Shown: positions 35,058 to 45,335, counted from the stretch's first letter. The stretch: DNA of 64,000 nucleotides from Roseobacter fucihabitans (GCF_014337925.2 NZ_CP143423.1:3998501-4062500), one strand, 5' to 3'. Translations and numbers: made by a program. Notes: generated by a model not told the origin, from the sequence alone.

Positions 35058-36623
35058 TCAATTGACGGTCACCCAACGCAGGATAAAGAAGTTGTCCGGA
35101 CGCTGTGTCAGATCGATATTCGCCTGTGTTCCCCAGACCAGCGGCTGCACGTAAAGCGGCACGTAGGCGACCTCATCCTGAAGGATCTTGGCGCTTTCAT
35201 CCAGCATGGCCTGTCGTTCCTTATCGTCGATTTCTGACTGGATCATCGGCAATAATTCATCAATGCGGGCGTTGGAATATCCACCGAAATTCCATGAACC
35301 CAACTTCTTTTCTTCATTCGGTGTGCTGGCCAGGAAGCGGATCGGGTGTTCGGCGTCAAAGGTCCCTGGAGACCAGCCAAGCAGGTACATGTCAAAATTA
35401 TCCGCGCGCAGTTCCGTCCAATAGTTCTGTACCGGCATGGCATCAAGTGTCGCCTTGATCCCGACCTGTGCCAGCATGCCCGTGACCGCCTGACACACGG
35501 CCTCATCATTCAGATAACGATCGTTGGGGCATTTGAGGCCCATCGAAAAACCCTCCGCATGTCCGGCCTCCGCCAACAGCCCCCGTGCCGTGTCAGTATC
35601 ATATGCGGGACGCGCCGCCAGCGCCGGGCTGAAACCGCGCATCGCGGGGCTGACCAATTGGCTGACGTCTTCGGCATTACCGCGCATGATGGTTTGCAGG
35701 ATCGCAGGCACGTTAACCGCATGGGCCACGGCCTCGCGCACCCTCACATCCGCGAAAGGGTTCTTGTCTTGCATTTCGACCGAGTATTTCAGCGTCGCCG
35801 CCTCATGGGGAAACCCCAGCATGATCACGCGCGCCTCGATGCCTTGGATCACCTTCACACCGTCATTTGACGCAAGCCGCGCCGTGTCCTGGATGGGCAC
35901 CGGATTGATGAAATCGACATCGCCTGAAAGCAAGGCCGCCACGGCCGTTGCGGAATTCTGGATCGGGGTCAGTTCGGCGCGGGTGATATTATGCTCGACC
36001 GTGTCCCACCATGCGTCAAACGGTTCCAAAACGGTGCGCAGACCGGGTTCGCGCGCCACCACCTTGAACGCGCCAGTGCCATTGGTATTGAGCGTGGCGT
36101 AATTGCCGTTGTCCTTGTCGGGACGCAGGGCGTTATTGGCTTCGGCCCAGCCGGAATCCAGGATCATCCAATTGGCAATGCTGTCGGGGAAAATCGGGTT
36201 AGGAGCAGTGGTCAGGATATCGACGGTGTAATCATCCACCACCCGAACGTCGGAGACAGGCGCGAACCAACTGCGCGTGTCAGCGGCCTCATCAGCGGCG
36301 CGCTCATAGGAAAACAGAACGTCCTGCGCGTCAAATGCGCTGCCATCGTGGAAGGTCACGCCTTGGCGCAGGGTAAATCGCCAGCCCTCGCCAGCGCCAA
36401 TCGGTTCCCAGGATGTGGCAAGGGCAGGCTCAATGCTCATGTCCTTGCCGCGCCGCACCAACCCCTCATAGACGTTGTTCAAAAACCCGAGCACGGGCGC
36501 GGAGTTGACGGCATGCGGGTCCATCGTCTGGGGGTCTGTCGTTTCGGCCCATTTGAACTCTTCCGCGCCCAGCGTCGGAGCAACTGCAACGAGAAAAGCG
36601 GCCAGTTGAACAGAGCGGAGCAT
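35058..36623 (-). CDS. Peptide ABC transporter substrate-binding protein (SBP_bac_5), first of two
   Basis: 521 residues from the ATG at 36623, chosen because it gives a clean signal peptide (MLRSVQLAAFLVAVAPTLGA). Family-5 motifs: TMDPHAVNSAPVLGFLNNVY, WRFTLRQGVTFHDGSAFDAQ, DVDFINPVPIQD and CPNDRYLNDEAVCQAVTGML. Pairs with DppBCDF-like genes downstream. A similar but distinct binding protein lies immediately upstream. Confidence 0.93.
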   Translation of the reverse strand: MLRSVQLAAFLVAVAPTLGAEEFKWAETTDPQTMDPHAVNSAPVLGFLNNVYEGLVRRGKDMSIEPALATSWEPIGAGEGWRFTLRQGVTFHDGSAFDAQDVLFSYERAADEAADTRSWFAPVSDVRVVDDYTVDILTTAPNPIFPDSIANWMILDSGWAEANNALRPDKDNGNYATLNTNGTGAFKVVAREPGLRTVLEPFDAWWDTVEHNITRAELTPIQNSATAVAALLSGDVDFINPVPIQDTARLASNDGVKVIQGIEARVIMLGFPHEAATLKYSVEMQDKNPFADVRVREAVAHAVNVPAILQTIMRGNAEDVSQLVSPAMRGFSPALAARPAYDTDTARGLLAEAGHAEGFSMGLKCPNDRYLNDEAVCQAVTGMLAQVGIKATLDAMPVQNYWTELRADNFDMYLLGWSPGTFDAEHPIRFLASTPNEEKKLGSWNFGGYSNARIDELLPMIQSEIDDKERQAMLDESAKILQDEVAYVPLYVQPLVWGTQANIDLTQRPDNFFILRWVTVN

Positions 36624-36725
36624 GGCGAGACCCTTAATTATTCTGAAAAACCGCAGGGCGCAGACTAGATCAGCCTGCGCCACTGCATAATGTGACAACG
36701 CGCCATTTGTAGGGGCGCGTCGGCC

Positions 36726-38306
36726 TTAGTTCATCTTAAAATATTTGATCTTTGGCGAATCTTCGGCCTCAACAACCGTATCCACGCCGGATTTCATGCC
36801 CCAATTCAGGACCTGATGGTGGATTGGGATGTAGATCTTTTCATCCTGAACAACCTGCCAAATTTCCGCAATGTCTGAATCCCGCGCGTCCAGATCGGTG
36901 TTGGAGGCAAGGCTCTGTATTTTGGCGTTCAGATCATCGTTGGTATATCGCGTCGCATTCCAGGAGCCGTATTTATCGTCACGACCGTGCACAAGGAAGT
37001 TAAACACGTATTCGGAATCATACGTCGGCACACCCCAACCCAGCATGTAGAAATCTGTTTCCAGATTGCTGAGCAGCGGGAAATGCTGCGCCTTGGGCTT
37101 GGCATCAAGGTTCACCGTGATCCCGATCTGCGCCAACATGCCGACCGACGCCTGACAAATCGCCTCGTCGTTGATGTAGCGGTCATTCGGGCAATCAAGC
37201 TGGATGGAGAAACCATCGCCATATCCGGAATCCGCCATCAGGGTTTTCGCCCTATCCAGATCGGTGACCGAAGAGGCATCCATCTCTGCGTCCCAACCGT
37301 TCACGAAGGGCGGTGCGATCATGCCAGCCGGCGCCGATTGGCCGCGCATCACGACCTGTTTGATCGCATCACGGTTGATGGCAAGGCTCATCGCTTCGCG
37401 CACACGCACATCGGCCAGCGGATTGGCACCCTCGACGTTGTCATTTTTCAGATCGGCGTCGCCTGAGTTCATCCCAAAGAAGATCACCCGGTTTTGGGGT
37501 GCTGTGCGCACGTCCAGCCCATCGGTGCTTGCGACGCGCTCAAGGTCCTGCACCGGCACGTCCTGAATGAAATCAACCTCGCCCGACAAAAGCGCTGCAA
37601 CACGGGTCGCGGCATTCTGGATCGGCGTGTAAATGATTTCGCTCACCTCGAGCGGGAATTCATCCGCACCCCAATAGGTTTCATTCAGGCTCAACACGGT
37701 CTTTACATCCGGCTCGCGGCTGACCAGCTTGTAAGGACCTGTACCATTTGCATTTTTCGCGGCAAACGTATCTTCACCGCCCTCGTAATCCTGCACTTTG
37801 GTGGCGTTATTTGCCTCTGCCCATTCCTTGTCCATGATGAACATATTGGTCAGGTTGTTGGGCATGATCGGGTTCGGACCGTCGGTCACGATTTCGATGG
37901 TATAAGCGTCAGGCGCGCGCACTTCGGAGACGGAGGCCAGCAGCTCTTTGTAATCTGAATCCTCGGTCATGGCGCGTTCGAGGCTGAATTTGACATCTGA
38001 ACTGTCAAAGGCCGCACCATCATGGAAGGTCACCCCTTCGCGCAGCGTAAAGACCCAAACATTCGGGTCCTCTTCAGACGGCTCCCATGCCGTGGCCAGT
38101 GCCGGAACGATGGCACCGGAATGATCGCGCATGACCAGCGGTTCCATAATCTGATGCGCCAAAGCGGAGGTCGGCCCTTCGTTTTGCGCATGTGGATCCA
38201 ATGTCAATGAATCGCCCGCACGCGCCCAACGCAGCGTTTCGGCGCTGGCCAAGGCGGTGCTGGACAGCAGGACCGCAACAGATAGCAATGAGGTGGTAAA
38301 TTTCAT
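36726..38306 (-). CDS. Peptide ABC transporter substrate-binding protein (SBP_bac_5), second of two
   Basis: 526 residues from the ATG at 38306 (signal peptide MKFTTSLLSVAVLLSSTALA, cleavage after ASA). Shares the layout and many motifs of the 35058 protein (SLTLDPHAQNEGPTSALAHQ, CPNDRYINDEAICQASVGML), so the two are paralogues serving one transporter, probably with different ligand preference. Confidence 0.93.
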   Translation of the reverse strand: MKFTTSLLSVAVLLSSTALASAETLRWARAGDSLTLDPHAQNEGPTSALAHQIMEPLVMRDHSGAIVPALATAWEPSEEDPNVWVFTLREGVTFHDGAAFDSSDVKFSLERAMTEDSDYKELLASVSEVRAPDAYTIEIVTDGPNPIMPNNLTNMFIMDKEWAEANNATKVQDYEGGEDTFAAKNANGTGPYKLVSREPDVKTVLSLNETYWGADEFPLEVSEIIYTPIQNAATRVAALLSGEVDFIQDVPVQDLERVASTDGLDVRTAPQNRVIFFGMNSGDADLKNDNVEGANPLADVRVREAMSLAINRDAIKQVVMRGQSAPAGMIAPPFVNGWDAEMDASSVTDLDRAKTLMADSGYGDGFSIQLDCPNDRYINDEAICQASVGMLAQIGITVNLDAKPKAQHFPLLSNLETDFYMLGWGVPTYDSEYVFNFLVHGRDDKYGSWNATRYTNDDLNAKIQSLASNTDLDARDSDIAEIWQVVQDEKIYIPIHHQVLNWGMKSGVDTVVEAEDSPKIKYFKMN

Positions 38307-38432
38307 GGTGTTCTCCCCTATTATTTTTCTGGCGCCAATGTTTGGGACGACGCGACATTTGGCAAGCCCCTTCTGCAAGCCAAACCCGAACGCCCTTGAT
38401 CACATTAAAGAAAATTTAGCGTTGCACAGAAA

Positions 38433-39404
38433 TCAGGCGGCGCCGGGGATCAGAATCTGACGGCTGCCTTCCTCAAAGGCTTTCATAGACAAAGGCCAGA
38501 CCGTTCCCGGCCAGCGCAATTCCATCTCCAGCTTTCGTGGACGATAAACGGCTGTATAAAGAGTTCCGAAACCCGCATGAAAAGCGGTCGAATAGAGCGG
38601 CGGGCGCAGGAACGCACCGATGAATTTCTCCTCCGGGTCGCGGTGCAGGGTGAGCCTTTGCAGCAGATATCTTTCCCGTTCCACAGTAGCCGTAAAACGC
38701 GCGTGGCTGACCCATTCGACGTTTTCCTGATGGTTCGTCGCCACGGCCGCATGGGTGATTAACGCGGGCCGGTCGGGCGCCATCATCGCCGTCAGATATT
38801 GCCGTTTTTTATCCAACACGGTCACGTTATAGCTCATATGTGTCGGCACGCGGGCCAGCACCTCGCCCGCTTCCTCAGCCGTGGTGCAGGTTTGCAGCAC
38901 ATAGCGCAGGATCAGCGGCACGCCAAAACCGTCCCCGACGACGCGCCGCCCGCCAAAGGTCAATGAAATCGCAAGTCCCGCACCATTGACCCCGTCCACC
39001 AACCCCCAGAGCCCGTCCGATGTACCCATGACCTGGCGGCCCTGCCATTTGGTATGCAAAACCAGACTGTCAAAAGCGTTGGGGTTATAGTCATAATTGC
39101 GCACCATCACGGGTTGTTTTCCCGGCCAGATCGCCTGTGAACACCCCGCCAGATAGGGGGGCGGGCAATAGAATGACAGGAACCGCGCGGCCAGATCGCC
39201 ACCGCCTGCCAATTCACACAGCTCTTCGTAAAGCGGGACGATTTCCGGCATATGCTGTTTCAGAGCGCGGCGGGATTCAGCATAGGTCGGGCGGGTGCTT
39301 TCGCCCTCCTTGAGCCACCAGCGCTTATAATCCGGCCAATACTGCGCGAAAAGCCCGGACCATTTCGGCCCGGGCATATCTTCACTAATTGCGCGCCATA
39401 ACAT
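38433..39404 (-). CDS. Peptidase C45 / acyl-CoA:6-aminopenicillanate acyltransferase-like protein
   Basis: 323 residues. Ntn-hydrolase of the AAT family: FYCPPPYLAGCSQAIWPGKQ contains the candidate nucleophile cysteine, followed by NYDYNPNAFDSLVLHTKWQG and LVDGVNGAGLAISLTFGG, which are typical. Family members cleave or transfer acyl groups on amides. If Cys110 is the nucleophile, autocleavage before it is expected. It lies 22 bases after the ATP-grasp gene in the same direction, so it probably belongs to the same pathway. Confidence 0.85.
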   Translation of the reverse strand: MLWRAISEDMPGPKWSGLFAQYWPDYKRWWLKEGESTRPTYAESRRALKQHMPEIVPLYEELCELAGGGDLAARFLSFYCPPPYLAGCSQAIWPGKQPVMVRNYDYNPNAFDSLVLHTKWQGRQVMGTSDGLWGLVDGVNGAGLAISLTFGGRRVVGDGFGVPLILRYVLQTCTTAEEAGEVLARVPTHMSYNVTVLDKKRQYLTAMMAPDRPALITHAAVATNHQENVEWVSHARFTATVERERYLLQRLTLHRDPEEKFIGAFLRPPLYSTAFHAGFGTLYTAVYRPRKLEMELRWPGTVWPLSMKAFEEGSRQILIPGAA

Positions 39405-39425
39405 GGGGTGCGCGATCCTTTCGCG

Positions 39426-40877
39426 TTACAGAATTTTGAACGCCGGGTCCGCGAATGCCGTCGCCGTTGGCAATGGTTTGGCGGTCACGGTTTGCTTGAT
39501 GCCGTGGATCCACTTTTTCGCACGTTCATTCAACTGGAAACTTTTCGTCATGGAACGACCGCGCGTCACCAGGATGCCGATGTCGGCCCCCTCATAGCGA
39601 TAATCCCCCGGTTGCAGGATGCGCAGGAAGAAAGCCTCGTTTTCGGACTCAACGGCGCGGCGGTGATAATCGAACCGATCATAGACCACCCGCCCGTCTT
39701 CCAGCATTTTATAGATGCCGGTTTCCGGTGCCTCCGTGCAGATGTCAACGCTGTCGTCCGTGTGTTTGATCACCATCTGCGACCAACTATCGATCATGCT
39801 CGGGTCCGCCCAGCGGTCATTCAACTCGGTCGTGTCCAGAGCGAATTTCTTCTTTGAGAACTCTAGCAGGTGGAACAGGAACAACGGCGCGTCCGCATGG
39901 GCAAAGGCCGCATGATTGGTCATCGACGACGCCCCGGTAATACGTGGGTTCAACTCTCCCAGCCAGAGATCACCGGTTTTCTTGTCAATCAGGAAATCCA
40001 ATTCGAAATACCCGCGATAGCCTTCCTTGCGCAGTTGTTCCCCGAATTTGAACGTCAATTCGCGGGCTTTCTGGCGGACCTTGGGCGGGAACGCGGTGGA
40101 GAGGATTTCATTGCCACACCAGCCTCCGCGGTAAGGCGTGAGTTCCTTGAACCCCACCAGTTCCGTCATCAGCGGGCCGACAATCGTGCCTTCCTTGGTC
40201 GCGCAGGCCTCAATCGCGGAGCCCCGGCAATCGATCCGCTTCATGATCTTGATCTCACCTTCACCGATAATCTCATGTTCGTGACGGCGGAAATCGGCCT
40301 CGGATTTGATGAAGAAAGTCGTGTGACCAGAATCGCCAAAGGCCGATTGCAACACCAGATCATGCCCGATCCCGGCCTTCTCGCAGGTCTTTTTCAGATC
40401 GTCATAGGATTTGACCTCGGCCAAAACGTTGGGCACGGAGGGCACACCCGCCTTGTTACCGATGCGCACGGTTTCGATCTTGTTGTCCATCTTGGTACGC
40501 AGCTTGGCCTTGGGGAACCAGACGTCCGCGCCCAACTCCTTGGACAGCCGCTCGGTCTCAGCGTCAAACATCAGAAACACGAATTTCGGCTTGCCCCCCC
40601 GGCGCTTGATGAAGTCGATGACTTCCTTGTGCTGGAGCAGATAGTTGTTGATGTCCTCAATGGACTGAAATTCCGCATGCGGTTGCTCGGACGGACAAAA
40701 CACGTTGGGGTGCTTGCCACCGTAGCAATCAATGTAGCAGATATATTTGAAATTCTTCACCCATTCGTCCAACCCCAGAAGGTTGAAATTCGTGGCTGAG
40801 ATGAAATAGACCGGGTCCTCGTTGCGGTGAAAATACCGCCGGATTTCCGAGATGTTCTTCAGAACCGTCGTGGTCAT
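39426..40877 (-). CDS. ATP-grasp enzyme (biotin-carboxylase-like)
   Basis: 483 residues from the ATG at 40877. The ATP-grasp fold is indicated by KLRTKMDNKIETVRIGNKAG, DLVLQSAFGDSGHTTFFI (loop over ATP) and YFELDFLIDKKTGDLWLGEL then NPRITGAS, which holds the Mg-binding E and N. No biotin-carrier domain is present, so it is more likely a carboxylate-amine ligase than a true biotin carboxylase. It follows the decarboxylase gene by 22 bases, suggesting that the amine made there is ligated here. Confidence 0.85.
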   Translation of the reverse strand: MTTTVLKNISEIRRYFHRNEDPVYFISATNFNLLGLDEWVKNFKYICYIDCYGGKHPNVFCPSEQPHAEFQSIEDINNYLLQHKEVIDFIKRRGGKPKFVFLMFDAETERLSKELGADVWFPKAKLRTKMDNKIETVRIGNKAGVPSVPNVLAEVKSYDDLKKTCEKAGIGHDLVLQSAFGDSGHTTFFIKSEADFRRHEHEIIGEGEIKIMKRIDCRGSAIEACATKEGTIVGPLMTELVGFKELTPYRGGWCGNEILSTAFPPKVRQKARELTFKFGEQLRKEGYRGYFELDFLIDKKTGDLWLGELNPRITGASSMTNHAAFAHADAPLFLFHLLEFSKKKFALDTTELNDRWADPSMIDSWSQMVIKHTDDSVDICTEAPETGIYKMLEDGRVVYDRFDYHRRAVESENEAFFLRILQPGDYRYEGADIGILVTRGRSMTKSFQLNERAKKWIHGIKQTVTAKPLPTATAFADPAFKIL

Positions 40878-40899
40878 GTGATCTGTCCTCTCTGTTGGT

Positions 40900-43653
40900 T
40901 TATTCTGCCACTTGGGCAAGTTTTTTTGTTATTGGTTTCGCGTCTACGAGCGTTTGAAGCGCTTCTTTTGTGAACACCCTGAGCCCGAGGTCAGGGCGGT
41001 ATCCGTGGATTTCGCTGACGTCCAGCGCCAGCATGAAGGCCAGGATTTCTTTACTCACAACCTGTCCCGGCACCAAGATCGGGAAGCCGGGGGGATAGGG
41101 GATGATGAAGCTGGCCGAAACGACCTCCTCGCCCGCCTCCAACGCCTCCCCCAGCGAGCCGTTGATATCGAGATAGTCACATTTCTCCTCGTCATAGGCG
41201 AGGAAGAAGGCGGAGCGAATATCCCCCTCCCCGGTCACATCACATTGACGGAATGCATCGTGGAACCGGCTGAAATCCGGCAGCGGCGGCAAATCCTGCA
41301 TCAGCGCTTTGACGCGGCGATCAAAGGACAGGCGCTCCATGCGGCTCGCGTCATCCAGACGTTCGTCGATGGATTTTGCAATCTCCACCAACACCTCAAT
41401 CAGATAGGCAACCGAGGAGCGCGTTGTGCCAATGTTGGTCATGAACAACACCGTATTGCGCGAGGTTTTATTGATCTGGATACCGTATTTATCCATCAGG
41501 ATATCGGTCTTGAACGTATCACCATCCCAACCGGTTCCGCCGACCGCGAGCGTCACGCGGGTGGCATCGAGCACGAAATCATCCTGCTCCCAGCAGTCCC
41601 ACATATCGGTCCAGCCCTGTTCGGCGTCATAGTAACTCGTGACACCGGATTGACGGTGATGATCGGGGATCATATCGCCCGCTGTCAGCACCTTGAAGTA
41701 TTTTTGCAGCAATGGATGGGTCGTGATCGCACGCCGCATGGACATAGCGGCTTCAATCTGGCGCTGTACGAATTCATACCCTTCAAGCTCGACCTGTCGG
41801 CGCCCCACATCAAGCGATGCGATGATCTGGTAGTTTGGGGAGGTCGAGGTATGGGTCATATAGGCTTCATGGAACGCCTGCTCCACTTCGCCTTTGAAAT
41901 CCTGATCGTTCACGTGGATCATCGAGCCCTGGCGCAGCGAGGTCAGCGTCTTATGCGTCGATTGCGTTCCGTAGGCCCGGACCCGCGCGTTGGGGGGCGG
42001 AATTAACCGCGTGTCCAGAAGCTTCTCGTCATCACAACCCTCAAGCAAGGATTGCTGAGCCTCATAGAGACGCGCATGCTGGTCGCTGCGGAATTTTACA
42101 CGTAAATTATTGGCCGCCGCCATTGCCGTGCGTTGACGGTACGTTGGATTGAAGCGGGCAAAAGCAAACCATGCCTCGTCCCACAGGAAGATCAGGTCCG
42201 GTTTGATCGCCAGACATTCTTCCATCACGCGCTCGACGTTGTATACCAGCCCATCAAAGGTGCAATTTGTCAGCAACAGCATGCGCACCCGGTCCAGCTT
42301 GCCTTCGGCTTTGAGCTTGAGCAGCTGGTGTTTGATCTCACGCAGCGGCACCGCGCCATACATCGAATATTCATTGAGCGGATAGCTGTCGAGATAACAG
42401 ACCTGCGCACCGGCCAATACCATCCCGTAGTGATGGGATTTGTGGCAATCCCGATCCACCAAAACGATGTCACCCGGTCGCACCAGCGCCTGCACCACGA
42501 TCTTGTTGCAGGTCGATGTGCCGTTGGTGGCAAAGAACGTCTGTTTGGAGCCAAACGCCCGCGCCGCCAACTCCTGTGCCTCCTTGATCGGACCATGCGG
42601 TTCCAGCAAACTGTCCAGCCCGCCCGAGGTTGCCGAGGTTTCGGCCAGAAAGATATTGGGCCCATAAAAGGCACCCATGTCCTGTATCCAGTGACTGCGC
42701 GTGATCGATTTGCCGCGGCTGATCGGCATGGCGTGGAAAACACCCGTGGGCTGTTTGGAATATTCCACCAATGCGGTGAAAAACGGCGTCTTATTGCGCG
42801 CCTGCACCCCCCTGATGATATTGAGGTGCAGCTCCATGAAGTCTTCCTGATTGTAGAAAACCCGCCGACAAATACCCAGATCCAAGCCCGCGATTTCCTC
42901 GACGGAACGCTCCGTCACAAGATAGGCGTCCAGTTCGGGGCGCACCTTGGCCACCAGACGGCACAATTCCGGGCCATAATTTTCCGGCTGCATGTTGTCG
43001 ATTTCTTCCTGCCCACCGGCGCGGTTGAGATAGCGCGCCAGCATATTCTGATCCATCTTGGATTTCAGGACCAGACCCGGACGCACCACAATCGCCTGGA
43101 TGTTATGGTTGAACAGTACCGCCACAAGCGCATCTTCAAGGCTCGGAACGACAACGGCTTCGTAGATAAAGGGATCTTCCGAGCGCCGCATCCGGGTGAC
43201 GTTGTTGCGCAACCAACGTTCCTGATGCTCGTTGACATTGTCGACGATCAGGATTTCGAAATACGGCTTGGCCATCGCGCGCGCTTCGGGCGGCAACATC
43301 GCCTCATCATCTTGTTCGTCTTTATCCACGCTGTCCCGTTCCAACGGGATGTGACGCCGCCGATACGCGCCGGTGGTCAGCGCGCGGGTGACGCGCCCGA
43401 CCGCAAAAGCCAGATCCTCGAAAGATCCATGGTCGAACTGGCGACGCAGATGATCGAAAGCCGACATGCCCGGAAACGCCCAATAAGGCTCGATCACCGC
43501 AAGCGAGGCAAAGAGTTCCTTGATCGTCTTGCGCAAGCTGGCCAGCTGTTTTGGTTTTGGATCCCGTGTGAGCGCCGCGGAGGCTTCGCGCAACGCGCTC
43601 CACCGGTCCGAGCGTAATTGTATCGCCGAAGAATAGTCATTCATCGCATGCAT
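40900..43653 (-). CDS. Orn/Lys/Arg decarboxylase, large form
   Basis: 917 residues, against about 715-755 for the E. coli inducible enzymes. Residues 1-130 are an extra helical N-terminal region; 130-260 a response-regulator-like wing domain (FEILIVDNVNEHQERWLRNN); then the fold-type I domain with ATNGTSTCNKIVVQALVRPG, FLWDEAWFAFARFNP and the PLP lysine in TQSTHKTLTSLRQGSMIHV. It should convert lysine, ornithine or arginine to the diamine or agmatine. MHAM at 43653 and MNDY at 43644 are both possible starts. It heads the enzyme part of the cluster after the amidase gene. Confidence 0.9.
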   Translation of the reverse strand: MHAMNDYSSAIQLRSDRWSALREASAALTRDPKPKQLASLRKTIKELFASLAVIEPYWAFPGMSAFDHLRRQFDHGSFEDLAFAVGRVTRALTTGAYRRRHIPLERDSVDKDEQDDEAMLPPEARAMAKPYFEILIVDNVNEHQERWLRNNVTRMRRSEDPFIYEAVVVPSLEDALVAVLFNHNIQAIVVRPGLVLKSKMDQNMLARYLNRAGGQEEIDNMQPENYGPELCRLVAKVRPELDAYLVTERSVEEIAGLDLGICRRVFYNQEDFMELHLNIIRGVQARNKTPFFTALVEYSKQPTGVFHAMPISRGKSITRSHWIQDMGAFYGPNIFLAETSATSGGLDSLLEPHGPIKEAQELAARAFGSKQTFFATNGTSTCNKIVVQALVRPGDIVLVDRDCHKSHHYGMVLAGAQVCYLDSYPLNEYSMYGAVPLREIKHQLLKLKAEGKLDRVRMLLLTNCTFDGLVYNVERVMEECLAIKPDLIFLWDEAWFAFARFNPTYRQRTAMAAANNLRVKFRSDQHARLYEAQQSLLEGCDDEKLLDTRLIPPPNARVRAYGTQSTHKTLTSLRQGSMIHVNDQDFKGEVEQAFHEAYMTHTSTSPNYQIIASLDVGRRQVELEGYEFVQRQIEAAMSMRRAITTHPLLQKYFKVLTAGDMIPDHHRQSGVTSYYDAEQGWTDMWDCWEQDDFVLDATRVTLAVGGTGWDGDTFKTDILMDKYGIQINKTSRNTVLFMTNIGTTRSSVAYLIEVLVEIAKSIDERLDDASRMERLSFDRRVKALMQDLPPLPDFSRFHDAFRQCDVTGEGDIRSAFFLAYDEEKCDYLDINGSLGEALEAGEEVVSASFIIPYPPGFPILVPGQVVSKEILAFMLALDVSEIHGYRPDLGLRVFTKEALQTLVDAKPITKKLAQVAE

Positions 43654-43730
43654 CAGTCGTTCTCCCCTGTGCCGAGAAAACCACCATTTGTGTCAGATGT
43701 GATCTTCACCACACGAACAGGTCAGGCAAT

Positions 43731-44780
43731 TTACCCGCTGGATTGTTTTTCGTTCCCCTGCGTTTTTGCATCATGGGGTTGCGTCGTCGGTTCCGGTATT
43801 CCGGTCGTAAGTGGTGTCGAAGCATGTGCCGTACCAGACAGCGTATCAAGAGTGGTTCCCTTGAAGGCGGGCGCCTCATGCATTGTATCCGCGGGCACAT
43901 CCACATGCAGCCCGGCGCGCGTTCCTTGTTGCGGTATCTCCAAAGGGCCTAACGTCTTCAGATAGGCGTCTGTTCCACTTTCTCTGTCATAGACTGAGAA
44001 ATCAACCGACCGGTCCCGGAAACTCTTGAGCACCTGACCCAGACCCTTCATGCCGGTCTCGCGCTGGCGGCGCACGGTCGAAAGGTCCACTTCAATCGGG
44101 AACATATCCTCCTGTCCGGCGGATTGATGCAAGACATGGGCGGAAGGATCCACCACAAGCGACTTGCCCACACCGCCAGCGCCCAAGCCGTTCACATCGA
44201 AAACGTAGCACTGGAATTGCGCCGCCGTTGCGCGTGCAATGGCCTGTTCCGCGTCGCGGTCCGTGGTGCCCGTCAAAACCGGATGCAACAACACCTCGAC
44301 CCCTTGCGCGGTCAGTTGCCGCGTGGTTTCGGGGAACCAGATATCATAGCAAATCGACAACCCAAAACGCCCGACATCCGGCACGTCGAACACGCAGAAA
44401 TCAGTACCCGCAGCAATGCCCGTTTCATAGGGCCGAAACGGGAACATTTTGGAATAGCGCCGAATGATTTCACCTTCCGGGTTGATCACCACGGAGGTGT
44501 TGAAGATCAGACCCGTTTCCGGATCACGCAGGAACATGGAGCCCGGTATCAACCAGACGCGATGTTTGCGGGCCGCCGCACAGAACGTATCGAGCGCCTC
44601 ATTTTGGGGAGCTTGGGCAAACCGGTCCAGGGGGCCATAAGGTGCCAGTTCCGAGAACAGCACCATTTGCGTCCAAGGGAATCGCGCCATCAGCACGTCA
44701 AGCCGCTGGATCATCCCCTCGACATTGGATTGCAGGGCGTTCACATACATCTGGACGCCCGCGATTGCGAATGGACTCAT
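43731..44780 (-). CDS. Carbon-nitrogen hydrolase (nitrilase superfamily amidase)
   Basis: 349 residues from the ATG at 44780. The Glu-Lys-Cys triad is visible: E in LFSELAPYGP, K in RRYSKMFPFRPYE, C in GLSICYDIWFPE. A C-terminal extension of about 70 residues (from SGTDAYLKTLGPLEIPQQGT) is unlike the compact N-carbamoylputrescine amidases. Beside an Orn/Lys/Arg decarboxylase, an amidase acting on an agmatine- or polyamine-derived amide is plausible, but the substrate is unproven. Confidence 0.88.
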   Translation of the reverse strand: MSPFAIAGVQMYVNALQSNVEGMIQRLDVLMARFPWTQMVLFSELAPYGPLDRFAQAPQNEALDTFCAAARKHRVWLIPGSMFLRDPETGLIFNTSVVINPEGEIIRRYSKMFPFRPYETGIAAGTDFCVFDVPDVGRFGLSICYDIWFPETTRQLTAQGVEVLLHPVLTGTTDRDAEQAIARATAAQFQCYVFDVNGLGAGGVGKSLVVDPSAHVLHQSAGQEDMFPIEVDLSTVRRQRETGMKGLGQVLKSFRDRSVDFSVYDRESGTDAYLKTLGPLEIPQQGTRAGLHVDVPADTMHEAPAFKGTTLDTLSGTAHASTPLTTGIPEPTTQPHDAKTQGNEKQSSG

Positions 44781-45335
44781 AACAAAACACTCCAAGGCGA
44801 CAAAGCGGGCCAATATGACCCGATAGAAACTTCGCGCAGAACTGCTTTACGCCCATCAGAGCGATGTTGAAATAGAGGATAGACCCGGATCAGAAGTTCT
44901 CTCGAAATTCCATCAGCGCCGCTGGACCAACCCACAAATTTTGCCACTTTAAAGCAGAGCTTCACAGGGGGCATAAGCTATTATTTTAAACATGATGTTC
45001 TTTCTCCCCGTCGCATGGCAAATCAGTCACCACTGCTTAGACCCACCTGCAACACGATCTTTATGACCACCTCACGCTGTTATTCGATCCCGCGCGACGC
45101 TATATAGAGCAGCTTGATACCTTTATTTTCAGGCGTATTCCTTTGACTTGGCACAAGCGTAAGCACCTTTTGATACTTGTTCAAGCACTATCCCAACTTC
45201 TAGGATTGCGTCACTGGGCATCGGGAAGCTTGCACCTGAACACACAATATCCGAGACTAGGCTTCGTTTAATTTATTATGATTCAGTACAGACCGAACGT
45301 CTGTTTTCTGAATATGCCCTGACAGGAAAAACTGC
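44781..45335. other. Intergenic region between divergent genes; no firm gene
   Basis: No gene supported. A stretch from about 45060 to 45272 on the plus strand is open (YIEQLDTFIFRRIPLTWHKR and on) but has no good start, and may be the end of a decayed gene. Promoters for the amidase cluster and the glutamate-synthase-like gene presumably lie here. Confidence 0.45.

Noticed and set aside
39426-40877. ATP-grasp protein as a biotin carboxylase of a carboxylase complex
   Set aside because: No biotin carrier or carboxyltransferase gene is near, and its partners are a decarboxylase and amide-active enzymes; ligase activity is more likely.
42133-43617. 494-codon plus-strand frame opposite the decarboxylase
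   Set aside because: Antisense shadow; the minus strand encodes an unmistakable PLP decarboxylase and the plus product has no family character.
43731-44780. Calling the amidase N-carbamoylputrescine amidase (AguB)
   Set aside because: The long C-terminal extension and absence of an agmatine deiminase gene in the window leave the substrate open.
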